From positions 1 to 41,108 of the forward strand of contig JAPKMO010000031.1 in the NCBI GenBank assembly GCA_026645945.1: a stretch of 41,108 nt of DNA. Direction: 5' to 3'. This DNA is from Anaerolineae bacterium. GTDB taxonomy: Bacteria > Chloroflexota > Anaerolineae > Aggregatilineales > Phototrophicaceae. The position numbers were made by a program, and so were the translations under genes. The stretch's first letter is position 1. Every line of letters starts with the position of its first letter. Shown in pieces: positions 26,074 through 33,108 of this stretch. The notes below the pieces were generated by a model. It was not told the DNA's origin, ran no database searches, and saw nothing but the letters and a program-made list of their open reading frames with translations.

Positions 26074-27681
26074 TCAGGCTTCTTGCTTCAAGATTAAAAC
26101 TAGCGACAGCGCCGACACGGCCACCAGCAGCAGCGCCGGCACGCCGATCTGAGGGAAGTTCACCTCCTGGTGCGCCGTCCAGATGCGGGTGGCAAACGTC
26201 TCGAAGCCGGTGGGGGCCAGCAGCAGCGTCGTCGGCAGTTCCTTCATGGCGCTCAAAAAAACCAGCGCCCCGCCGCTGAGTATACCTGCTTTTGCCAGCG
26301 GCGTGGTAATGCGCGTCATCACCTGCCAGGGGCGCAGTCCCAGGCAGCGCCCGGCTTCTTCCAGGCGGGGGTTGATCTGCGTGAGGGCGCTGCGCGTCGC
26401 GCCGACGCTGAGGGGCAAAAAACGCGCGGCGTAACCCAGAATCAGCACCGGGAGCGTCTGGTACAGCGCGGGCAGAGCGTTCGCCATAAAAAATACCAGC
26501 GCCAGCGCCACCACCAGCCCCGGCAGGCCGTTGCCCAGGTAGGACAGTTCACTCATCCAGCGCCCGCTGCGAGAGGCTGAACGCGCCCCCAGCCAGGCCA
26601 GCGGCAGCGCCGCCAGCGCGACCGTCAAGGCCGCCAGGCCGCTCGCGCCGACAGTATTCATCAGCGCTGGCGTCCAGTTCGTCACGCCGGTGTCCCTGCC
26701 GATCACCCAGGAAGCCAGCACGCCGACCGGCACGAACGTGCCGACTGCTACCAGCGCGGCGCAAAAAACCAACGCGGGCAGCCGCCAGCGCCCCAGCGCG
26801 ACCGGACGCAGCCGCCGCGCCGCGCCCGCGCCGATGCGGTGGTTGCGCTGCGATGAAGCCAGCCGCCGGGAAAAAACCAGCAGGCCAATCGTCACCAGCA
26901 CCAGCATCACAGCCAGGATGGCGGCCCGGCTGCGGTCGAACGAGCTGGTGTACTGGGTGTAAATGACGCGCGTGAAGGCGTCGTAACGCATCAACGCCAC
27001 CGCGCCGAAGTCGCTGAGGGTGTACAGCGCCGAAAGCAGCGCGCCTGCCGCCAGCGCGGGCCGAAGCTGCGGCAGCGTCACCCGGCGAAAAACCGCCCAC
27101 CTGCGCAGCCCCAAACTGCGGGCGGCTTCTTCTAAAGCCGGGTCGGTGTTCAGCAGCGCGGCGCGCACCGGCAGCACGATATACGGATAAGTGAACAGGG
27201 TGATCGCCAGCCACGCGCCGAAAAAACCATACAGCGGCGGCAGCGACTCCACGCCCAGCGGGGCAAGCGCCTGCGCCAGCAGCCCGCGCGGGCCAAAGGC
27301 GGCGATGTAGGCCAGCGCGCCGATGTAGGACGGAATCACCAGCGGCAGCGAGCCGGCCACCAGCCAGAAGCGCCGGAACGGCAGGTCGGCGCGCGCCGTC
27401 AGCCAGGCGAACGGTAGGCCGATGAACACCGAGGAAACGACCACCGCGCCGGCCAGCGCCAGGCTGCTGCCCACCACCGCCAGCGTGCGCGCGCTCAACA
27501 GGTATTCCAGGCCGGCAGCGCCTGCGCCGGCTGCCCGCAGCGCCAGATAAACCAGCGGCAGCAGCACCACTGTCAGAATCAACGCGGCGGCGATGATGAC
27601 AGGTGAAGGTCGAAAAGCCGGCAGCCGGTTTTCGACTACAGCGGGGAGTTGGGCGGCGGAGGCCGGTAGCGTTCGCTGCAT
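26074..27681 (-). CDS. Iron(III)-type ABC importer permease, fused double-domain (FbpB-like)
   Basis: The protein has 535 residues and about 12 membrane helices in two homologous halves. Each half has an EAA loop, EEAARSLGLRRWAVFRRVTL and EEAGRCLGLRPWQVMTRITT, so one chain supplies both halves of the channel, as in FbpB/SfuB. The start is ATG 27681 (MQRTLPAS) because AAGGAAG lies 6-12 bases upstream; the frame extends 35 codons further without a start signal. It heads a four-gene operon with cupin, YwiC-like and FbpC-like ATPase. No periplasmic binding protein gene is present in the operon or next to it, which is unusual for this class. Confidence 0.9.
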   Translation of the reverse strand: MQRTLPASAAQLPAVVENRLPAFRPSPVIIAAALILTVVLLPLVYLALRAAGAGAAGLEYLLSARTLAVVGSSLALAGAVVVSSVFIGLPFAWLTARADLPFRRFWLVAGSLPLVIPSYIGALAYIAAFGPRGLLAQALAPLGVESLPPLYGFFGAWLAITLFTYPYIVLPVRAALLNTDPALEEAARSLGLRRWAVFRRVTLPQLRPALAAGALLSALYTLSDFGAVALMRYDAFTRVIYTQYTSSFDRSRAAILAVMLVLVTIGLLVFSRRLASSQRNHRIGAGAARRLRPVALGRWRLPALVFCAALVAVGTFVPVGVLASWVIGRDTGVTNWTPALMNTVGASGLAALTVALAALPLAWLGARSASRSGRWMSELSYLGNGLPGLVVALALVFFMANALPALYQTLPVLILGYAARFLPLSVGATRSALTQINPRLEEAGRCLGLRPWQVMTRITTPLAKAGILSGGALVFLSAMKELPTTLLLAPTGFETFATRIWTAHQEVNFPQIGVPALLLVAVSALSLVLILKQEA

Positions 27682-27876
27682 TGAGACTTCCTTGCGTTTG
27701 AGTCTGGTCTTTACCAGTTTGGCCTGAATATCCATAGATGTCCACGCTTGCGGTTTATTTGCCCGCCCTGCCGGGGATGACTTCAAAGTTAAGCGCGGCG
27801 CGAAGCCCGGCTAACCATCGCAGAAGTTATGATTAGCGCCGGTTAAAATAAGGTCATATTATGGATAAAAAGCATG

Positions 27877-27902
27877 TACGACCGGGGTTCAGGTCGTATT
27901 TT
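27877..27902 (+). terminator. Small stem-loop with T-run in the SGNH leader
   Basis: TACGACC (27877-27883) pairs with GGTCGTA (27892-27898), followed by TTTT. It lies downstream of the candidate -10 at 27857 and upstream of the SGNH start, so it could act as an attenuator. It covers the in-frame ATG at 27874, making that start unlikely. Confidence 0.45.
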
Positions 27903-27922
27903 GAGCGGCAGCGCAGCCGCCG
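27899..27922. repeat. 24-base intergenic palindromic repeat, copy 2
   Basis: TTTTGAGCGGC, AGCGCA, GCCGCCG; identical to the element at 23910-23933 outside the 6-base loop. Confidence 0.6.
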
Positions 27923-27984
27923 GCGGATTGCCAAGTCGGGAAGCCGGGATTAGAATGAGCCGGTTTCTCCACCGAGGTGATCTC

Positions 27985-28980
27985 ATGTTGATCGTGATTT
28001 TGATTTTTGCGGCGGTCGGGGCGCTGCTGGCGCTGGGTGCGGCACAAAAACGCTGGCGGCGGCTGCGGAATATATCCGGCGGGCTGCTGGTTTCCTACTT
28101 TACGGTGCTGCTGCTGCTGGGCGCGGGGGAAATCTACTTCCGCTATTTTTACGCCGAGTCGGAAAACGTGTATACGCTGGCGACGAAAAACTGGCTCGAC
28201 CGCTACTGGGATACCAACACCGGCGGCTTCCGCGACCGGGAATGGACGCCGGACGACCTAGCTGGTAAACAGACGGTGGTGGTATTGGGCGATTCGTTCG
28301 CTGCCGGGTGGGGGATTCAAAACCCGGCGGATCGTTTTTCGGACGTGCTGGCCGCGAAACTGGGCGACGGGTACGCCGTCATCAACCTGGGGCGCTACGG
28401 CACGTCCACGCCGGAGCAGCTTGCCATCCTGCGCGACGAGTCGCCCGTTAAAAAGCCGGATGTGGTCATTCTGCAATATTTTCTCAACGACATCAATTAT
28501 GCCGGGCTGACGCTCGACCTGCTGCCCACCCCCGAAGCATCACCGGCGTGGGCGCAGGATAGTTATCTCGCCAATTTTGTTTACTGGCGGTTTTTGCGCG
28601 CTGCCGACGCTGACGAGGAATTTTATACCCGATGGTGGCAGTGGTCATATGATGCCTATGATAATGTGGGCATCTGGAGTGTCCACAAGGAAGAAATCAA
28701 GACATTTGTCGAATATGTGGACAGCATCGGCGCGCGGCTGATCGTGGTCATTTTCCCCAATCTGCTGGATGTTGTCCGCAGCGTTCCGTATGTAGATCGC
28801 GTCGAGCAGGCGTTCCAGGAGTTCGGCGAAAACGAAGTCCTCAAACTGTTCGACGCGGCGGCGGCCTGGGATCAGAACGACCTGATGGTGTCGCGGCGCG
28901 ATTCGCACGCCAGCATCAGCTTCAACCGCTATGTCGGCGAGCAGCTTTACGAGCGGTTTTTCGCCCCGTCGGGCGGTTGA
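27985..28980 (+). CDS. Membrane-anchored SGNH/GDSL-type hydrolase
   Basis: The protein has 331 residues. Two hydrophobic N-terminal helices (about 1-20 and 32-50) precede an SGNH domain. The nucleophile block is VVVLGDSFAAGWG (Ser104), followed by INLGRYGTSTPEQ and then LQYFLNDINY (Asn block). The C-terminal block RRDSHAS provides Asp306 and His308. Such enzymes esterify or de-esterify surface glycans or lipids. The start was moved to ATG 27985 because GAGGTGATC, a 9-base match to the anti-Shine-Dalgarno complement, ends just before it; in-frame ATGs at 27874 and 27955 lack such a site. It stands alone, divergent from the Fbp-like operon. Confidence 0.8.
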   Translation: MLIVILIFAAVGALLALGAAQKRWRRLRNISGGLLVSYFTVLLLLGAGEIYFRYFYAESENVYTLATKNWLDRYWDTNTGGFRDREWTPDDLAGKQTVVVLGDSFAAGWGIQNPADRFSDVLAAKLGDGYAVINLGRYGTSTPEQLAILRDESPVKKPDVVILQYFLNDINYAGLTLDLLPTPEASPAWAQDSYLANFVYWRFLRAADADEEFYTRWWQWSYDAYDNVGIWSVHKEEIKTFVEYVDSIGARLIVVIFPNLLDVVRSVPYVDRVEQAFQEFGENEVLKLFDAAAAWDQNDLMVSRRDSHASISFNRYVGEQLYERFFAPSGG

Positions 28981-29086
28981 CCGGCCCGCAACTTCTGCGG
29001 GCGCTCTCGCGTATAGACAGATAGATACAAAACGCCGAATTTCGGGGGTTGTTCCTCGAATAACCGTGCTTCGTTTCTCAATCTGA

Positions 29087-29095
29087 TGGTACAAT
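29087..29095 (+). promoter_or_regulatory. Extended -10 promoter of the ubiquitin-like operon
   Basis: TGG-TACAAT fits the TGn-TANAAT extended -10 pattern; the -35 region is weak. Transcription from about 29102 gives a 33-base leader containing GAGGAGA before the E2-like ATG. Confidence 0.5.
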
Positions 29096-29134
29096 GAACG
29101 CGGAAACGAGGCATGTTAGAGGAGAACCCGAACG

Positions 29135-29605
29135 ATGACAGCATGGTGGGGATCGCGGAACAACGTCTCCCCGCGCCTGCGGCTGGAAGTCGAGGCGATG
29201 CGCGCGGCCTTTGGCAATACGTTCAAACTGGCCGTGCCGCAGTTCGGTTTGCTGTACTGGGAGGGGATCGTTGAGATCAACCTGGCGACGCTGGAAGTGC
29301 GCGATCATCGGCTAAAAATCGTTTATCCGGCGGAGTACCCCAACCGCCCAGCCGAGGCTTACGTCTTAAAACCGCGCATTTACAGCGAAAAACACCAGTA
29401 CGAAGACGGCCAGTTGTGCCTATTTAATCCGAAAGACGGCGAACGTTACGGTTGGAATCCCAGCCGGTCAACGGCTGTAACGGTAGCAGGGTGGGCGGTA
29501 CAGTGGTTATACGCCTACTATACCTGGCGGGCGACGGGCGAGTGGCCGGGTATTGAAGAGCGGGTGGACCCAAATACGCCGCTGCCGCCGCGCCGGTGGA
29601 GATAA
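29135..29605 (+). CDS. E2-like (ubiquitin-conjugating fold) protein
   Basis: The protein has 156 residues, the size of a minimal E2. The E2 landmarks appear in order: a helical start, strands including GIVEINLATLEV and HRLKIVYPAEYPNRP (the YP..PP-like block, 64-72), then KHQYEDGQLCLFNP with the candidate catalytic Cys95 eight residues after His87. GWNPSRST (106-113) is followed by the C-terminal helix (AGWAVQWLYAYY). The eukaryotic HPN Asn is absent, as in described prokaryotic E2-like families. By family knowledge it would take an activated ubiquitin-like modifier from an E1 as a thioester on Cys95. GAGGAGA is 10 bases before the ATG. It heads an operon with JAB and E1-like genes. The assignment is by pattern, not search. 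Confidence 0.75.
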   Translation: MTAWWGSRNNVSPRLRLEVEAMRAAFGNTFKLAVPQFGLLYWEGIVEINLATLEVRDHRLKIVYPAEYPNRPAEAYVLKPRIYSEKHQYEDGQLCLFNPKDGERYGWNPSRSTAVTVAGWAVQWLYAYYTWRATGEWPGIEERVDPNTPLPPRRWR

Positions 29606-29617
29606 CGAGGATAAATC

Positions 29618-30733
29618 ATGATTTCCGGTCGCCTCAATGCCCTGCGGCGCAGCGTCCCGAACCTGGTGATTGCCCAGCGGGTGCTAGATAAAATGGCTGC
29701 CGCCGCCGGTCACTACATCGCCGATGAAACCGGCGAAGCGATGGTTGGCCTGCTGGTGCCGGGGACGTTTACCAACGGCATCCCGACCCTGTACGTGCTG
29801 GATACCATCGCCCCGGACGAAAGCGCCGTGCGCCAGCTGCATACTTTTCAGCAGGGCGATGACCTCCAGGATGAGCTGCTCTGGTGGCTGCGAGAAAACT
29901 GGCGTGTGGGGCGCGAAAAGCACCGTTCTGCCGACCGCCGGCCGCTAGAAGCCAAGTGGGATGTGCCGCTGCGCTACCTGGGGGACTGGCACAAACAACC
30001 GGGTTTTATGATCCAGCCCAGCCAGGGCGATCTGATGACGGCCAAAGATTGGATTGCCGACCCGTCTAACGAGACAGACTTTCTGCTGGCCCCGATTGTG
30101 ACGCTGGGGCATCCTTCGACGGCCAGCGGGACGGCGGCGGGTGCGAATTTCATCACCATACCGCAGGACGATGATACCTGTATGCGGGTGGATTTCTGGT
30201 ATCTGGACAGCCACAGCCGGGATTTTCTGCCGATTGCGCCGGCGGTGTACCCGAACGAACACCTACCGTCGCTGGTAGCGTACCCCTGGCATCTGGTTAA
30301 CGAATCGCGTTTTAATGCTGAATATGCCCTGTTGGAAAAAGACGGCCTGTTTACCTCGCTGGTGCTGTGGGAAGCAACCGGCGATCTGCCGCTGGAAGTC
30401 TGTCTGCTGACGGCGCGCCTGGGCTGGAACCGGCTGCTGATCCTGGTGACACCCTGGAACTACCCCGCTGCGCCGCCGGCTGCCCGCATCGCGCCGTTTG
30501 TCGAAATGTCGCCAGAAGACAACATTTACGCCATTTTTGAAACGCTGTGGGACGAGGCCGAGCCGGTCCCCGACCCGCCGGGCTGGTCGTGGTCGGAAGG
30601 CCGCTACCTGATTGATTACATCTACGCGCTGGAAGCGGCGCTGGACATTCGGGAAAAGTCCCCGGCGGGCGGCGGTAAAAACATGGAAGACGCCGAAGAC
30701 GGCGGCGAATCTTCATCTGAGGAAGGCTCATGA
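29618..30733 (+). CDS. JAB/JAMM (MPN) domain protein with an E2/RWD-like C-terminal half
   Basis: The protein has 371 residues. The N-terminal half is JAB-like: Glu40 in TGEAMVGLLVPG, then YLGDWHKQPGFMIQPSQGDL giving H125-x-Q127-x7-S135-x2-D138. This is the JAMM motif HxHx7Sx2D with the second His replaced by Gln. The C-terminal half (about 229-345) shows an E2/RWD-like order of elements: RLLILVTPWNYPAAPPAARI with YP..PP at 282-287, then WSWSEGRYLIDYIYALEAAL, but no Cys at the catalytic position. The tail is acidic and Ser-rich. JAMM proteins cleave ubiquitin-like modifiers; the lost His ligand makes catalysis uncertain. The start is 12 bases after the E2 gene (AGGAT before it); the stop overlaps the E1 start by ATGA. 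Confidence 0.7.
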   Translation: MISGRLNALRRSVPNLVIAQRVLDKMAAAAGHYIADETGEAMVGLLVPGTFTNGIPTLYVLDTIAPDESAVRQLHTFQQGDDLQDELLWWLRENWRVGREKHRSADRRPLEAKWDVPLRYLGDWHKQPGFMIQPSQGDLMTAKDWIADPSNETDFLLAPIVTLGHPSTASGTAAGANFITIPQDDDTCMRVDFWYLDSHSRDFLPIAPAVYPNEHLPSLVAYPWHLVNESRFNAEYALLEKDGLFTSLVLWEATGDLPLEVCLLTARLGWNRLLILVTPWNYPAAPPAARIAPFVEMSPEDNIYAIFETLWDEAEPVPDPPGWSWSEGRYLIDYIYALEAALDIREKSPAGGGKNMEDAEDGGESSSEEGS

Positions 30734-31641
30734 GTTGGGATCGTGTTGAGCGGTTGATCGGTACGGACAACCTGGCGCGCCTGGGGCAAAAACACGTCGG
30801 CATCATCGGCCTGGGTTCGGGCGGCGGTTTTGTCGCGCTCAGCTTGGCGATGAGCGGCGTGGGACATTTTGTGCTGGTGGACGACGACGTGGTGGAGCCG
30901 GCCAATGTGGTGCGGCACGTGGCCGATAATCGTTATCTTGGCCGCCCGAAGGTTGAGGCGGTCGCCGACCTGATTCGTCAGCGCCACCCTCACGCGCAGG
31001 TTGAAACGCGCTTTGGCCGCATCGAACAGCACGCGGATGTGCTGGATGACCTGGATATTCTGGTGGTGGGCGTGGACGGCGAAAACGCCAAGTACATCGT
31101 CAACCAGATGTGTTTAGAACGCGGCCTGACGGCGGTTTACGCCGGTGTGTACGAACGCGGCGAGGGCGGCGACGTGGTGGTGGTGCGCCCCTACAACGGC
31201 CCGTGTTATGCCTGCTGGGCCGCCGAACTGCGCGAAGGTCTGGGAACGGGCGAGAATCAAGCCTCGGCGGAACTGGATTATGGTATGATTGGGCCAGAAG
31301 GCACGCTGGAAGCCGAGCCGGGACTGTGGCTGCACGTGGTTCGAGTGGCTTCCGTCCAGGCCGATCTGGCGTTAAACGAACTGCTGAAAGGCACGGATGT
31401 TTACCGAACCATGCCCGCCAATACGGTCATTCTGGCGAATACCGCGCTGGAGATCGTTAACGGGCAGATCAGCCCGCCTTATACGTCGGTGTGGGTGGAT
31501 ATAACCCGCGACCCAGACTGCTTGGTATGCGGCGAACCGCTGCGAAATCAACTGGCGGGTGAGGAATCGGAGGAGAGCATGTCGCTGGCCGACCTGGTGG
31601 ACGCCACCGGCATCGCGCTGGAAGACGAAGCAGGAGAGTGA
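30730..31641 (+). CDS. ThiF/E1-like adenylyltransferase
   Basis: The protein has 303 residues. The nucleotide-binding motif is GIIGLGSGGGFVALSLAMSG (24-43), followed by VDDDVVEPANVVRH (Asn59 and Arg62), Lys74 and the ThiF-type Asp116 in VVGVDGENA. Two zinc-type pairs are present, CYAC (159-162) and CLVC (264-267). By family knowledge it adenylates the C-terminal glycine of a ubiquitin-like protein. At the region aligning with the MoeB/ThiF crossover Cys it reads ASAELDYGM and has no Cys; Cys128 is the only other cysteine. It overlaps the JAB gene by 4 bases and lies directly between the JAB gene and the small acidic protein. The E1-E2-JAB combination makes a conjugation pathway likely rather than thiamin or molybdopterin synthesis. 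Confidence 0.85.
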   Translation: MSWDRVERLIGTDNLARLGQKHVGIIGLGSGGGFVALSLAMSGVGHFVLVDDDVVEPANVVRHVADNRYLGRPKVEAVADLIRQRHPHAQVETRFGRIEQHADVLDDLDILVVGVDGENAKYIVNQMCLERGLTAVYAGVYERGEGGDVVVVRPYNGPCYACWAAELREGLGTGENQASAELDYGMIGPEGTLEAEPGLWLHVVRVASVQADLALNELLKGTDVYRTMPANTVILANTALEIVNGQISPPYTSVWVDITRDPDCLVCGEPLRNQLAGEESEESMSLADLVDATGIALEDEAGE

Positions 31642-31649
31642 TACGGCAC

Positions 31650-31937
31650 ATGGACGAACAGACCAGACCAGAAGTTGAACCGACTAACGAAGCGGCAGCC
31701 CCGACCAATCCGCCGCCGCCCAACAATGTGCCGGAAGAAGACCCCGTTCCGATGGAGGAACGCCTAGAGCGGTTAGGTGGCGAGCCGGCCCCGGCCATCA
31801 CGCCGGAAGAATTTGCCCGTTTGCAGCGCGCCGGCCAGGTGCATATTGATGCGCGCGGGCGCGTCCGCGCGGCCCGCCGCAGCGATGCCGAAGCGGGCGT
31901 TTCATTGCGAAAACGCCGGGCATGGTATGGGCGCTAG
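31650..31937 (+). CDS. Small acidic/Pro-rich protein of unknown function
   Basis: The protein has 95 residues from ATG 31650 (AGGAGAG 11 bases upstream; a GTG at 31638 is in frame but sits on the ribosome-binding site). The N-terminal half is disordered-looking, rich in Glu, Pro and Asn (NEAAAPTNPPPPNNVPEEDP). The C-terminal half is more ordered and basic (ITPEEFARLQRAGQVHIDAR, ending RRAWYGR). I do not recognise a family. It lacks a C-terminal diglycine and visible beta-grasp pattern, so it is not an obvious ubiquitin-like modifier. It starts 8 bases after the E1 stop and overlaps the PCMT gene by 11 bases, so it belongs to the operon and may be a partner or substrate of its neighbours (inference). 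Confidence 0.7.
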   Translation: MDEQTRPEVEPTNEAAAPTNPPPPNNVPEEDPVPMEERLERLGGEPAPAITPEEFARLQRAGQVHIDARGRVRAARRSDAEAGVSLRKRRAWYGR

Positions 31938-33108
31938 AGAGGCGCAGGTCTTCCGCGAAGCCCTGATTGCGTCCCTCAAACAAAAGGGCGATCTGACCGA
32001 CCCGGCCACCGAAGCCGCGCTGCTGGCCGTGCCGCGCCACCTTTTTTTGCCCGATCTGCCGCTGGAACGCGCTTATGCCGACGAAGCCGTACCGATCAAA
32101 CGCGACTCCGATGGCACAGTACTCAGTTCGGCCAGCCAACCGAGCATGATGGTTATCATGCTGCGCCAGCTTCAACTGCGCCCCGGCGATAATGTGCTGG
32201 AAATCGGCGCGGGCAGCGGTTATAACGCGGCAGTGATGCAGCATATCGTCGGCCAGAATGGTACGGTGACTTCGATTGAAATTGATCCGCAGGTCGCCAA
32301 AGAGGCCCGGCTGCATTTGCAGCGTGCCGGCATGGGCGACGTGAACATTGTGGATGCGGATGGCGCTTTGGGTTATGCGCCGCGCGCTTCTTACGACCGC
32401 ATTATCGCCTCGGTTGCTGTATGGGACGTGCCGCCGGCCTGGGAAAAACAGCTAAAGCCGGACGGCATCCTGGTTGCGCCCATCGGCGGCGCAGCGCAGT
32501 ACAGCGCGGCCTTTCGTTTTGAGCCGGACGGCAGCCTCTACAGCCGGGAGAATGTGCCATGCCGGTTTATCGCCTTGCGCGGCGTTGCCGCCGGGCCGGC
32601 CGTTTACCGCCGGGTGAACGCATCCGGTCTGATGCTGATTTCCGACAGCATCGAACAGATTGACAGCGTGGCCGTCCACGTGCTGCTGTCCGAAGACGCC
32701 GAGGAAAATCATCTGGGCGCGCCGCTTTCCGCCGGCGAATACTGGCAGGGTTTTCTGCCATATCTGGAATTACACGCCCCGGAGGGGTTTGTTTTTACCG
32801 GCTATCTGGTGGCGGAAAACCAGCCCTCGTATGGGCTGGAAGGCAGTGGTTTTGCGTTAATTACCTCCGGCAGCGCCTGTTTTGTGCCGTTCCAGGGGTA
32901 TGGGCAGGTACATGCCTTCGCCGGGGCGGATGCGTTTATGGCGCTGCGCGATGCCCTGGAAGCCTGGAACGCCGCCGGACGGCCATCCAGCGACCGCCTG
33001 CGGATGCGCCTGATGGCGAAAAAAGCGGGCCGCCCGCGCCCCGCCGGCGGCATGATTTATTCCCGCCTGTATCACGATCTGGCGATCTGGATGGACGACC
33101 GCGCATGA
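31927..33108 (+). CDS. Protein-L-isoaspartate O-methyltransferase-like protein with C-terminal extension
   Basis: The protein has 393 residues from MGAREAQVF. The N-terminal ~215 residues match PCMT: VPRHLFLP (35-42), Tyr50-Asp53 region, SSASQPSMM (67-75), the SAM motif LEIGAGSGYN (91-100), TSIEIDP and IASVAVWDVPP. PCMT methylates isoaspartate residues in damaged proteins. The remaining ~175 residues (SAGEYWQGFLPYLELHAPEG onward) are not part of classic PCMT (about 210-230 residues) and I cannot name them; long-tailed PCMT relatives occur in some RiPP clusters. The start at 31927 overlaps the small ORF by 11 bases and lacks its own ribosome-binding site, suggesting translational coupling. Its stop overlaps the Nudix start. 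Confidence 0.85.
   Translation: MGAREAQVFREALIASLKQKGDLTDPATEAALLAVPRHLFLPDLPLERAYADEAVPIKRDSDGTVLSSASQPSMMVIMLRQLQLRPGDNVLEIGAGSGYNAAVMQHIVGQNGTVTSIEIDPQVAKEARLHLQRAGMGDVNIVDADGALGYAPRASYDRIIASVAVWDVPPAWEKQLKPDGILVAPIGGAAQYSAAFRFEPDGSLYSRENVPCRFIALRGVAAGPAVYRRVNASGLMLISDSIEQIDSVAVHVLLSEDAEENHLGAPLSAGEYWQGFLPYLELHAPEGFVFTGYLVAENQPSYGLEGSGFALITSGSACFVPFQGYGQVHAFAGADAFMALRDALEAWNAAGRPSSDRLRMRLMAKKAGRPRPAGGMIYSRLYHDLAIWMDDRA

Larger units (their letters stand above)
27682..27984. other. Divergent intergenic region, 303 bases
   Basis: It separates the FbpB-like gene (minus) and the SGNH gene (plus). I see no gene in it. It holds an imperfect dyad (CCGGCTAA at 27807-27814 against TTAGCGCCGG at 27833-27842) that could be a regulator site for either side. 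It also holds a candidate plus-strand -10 TATTAT (27857-27862), a short stem-loop with T-run (27877-27902) and the 24-base palindromic repeat (27899-27922). Confidence 0.5.

Noticed and set aside
26549-27745. 398-codon minus-strand open frame overlapping the FbpB-like gene
   Set aside because: Arg/Ala/Gly-rich composition and no domain; the alternative frame encodes a complete two-half permease with EAA loops.
29135-31641. CBASS type II (Cap2/Cap3) assignment
   Set aside because: CBASS Cap2 is a fused E1-E2 beside a CD-NTase; here E1 and E2 are separate and no nucleotidyltransferase or effector of that type is present.
31638-31649. GTG start of the small acidic protein overlapping the E1 stop
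   Set aside because: The GTG is only two bases from AGGAG; ATG 31650 has proper spacing.
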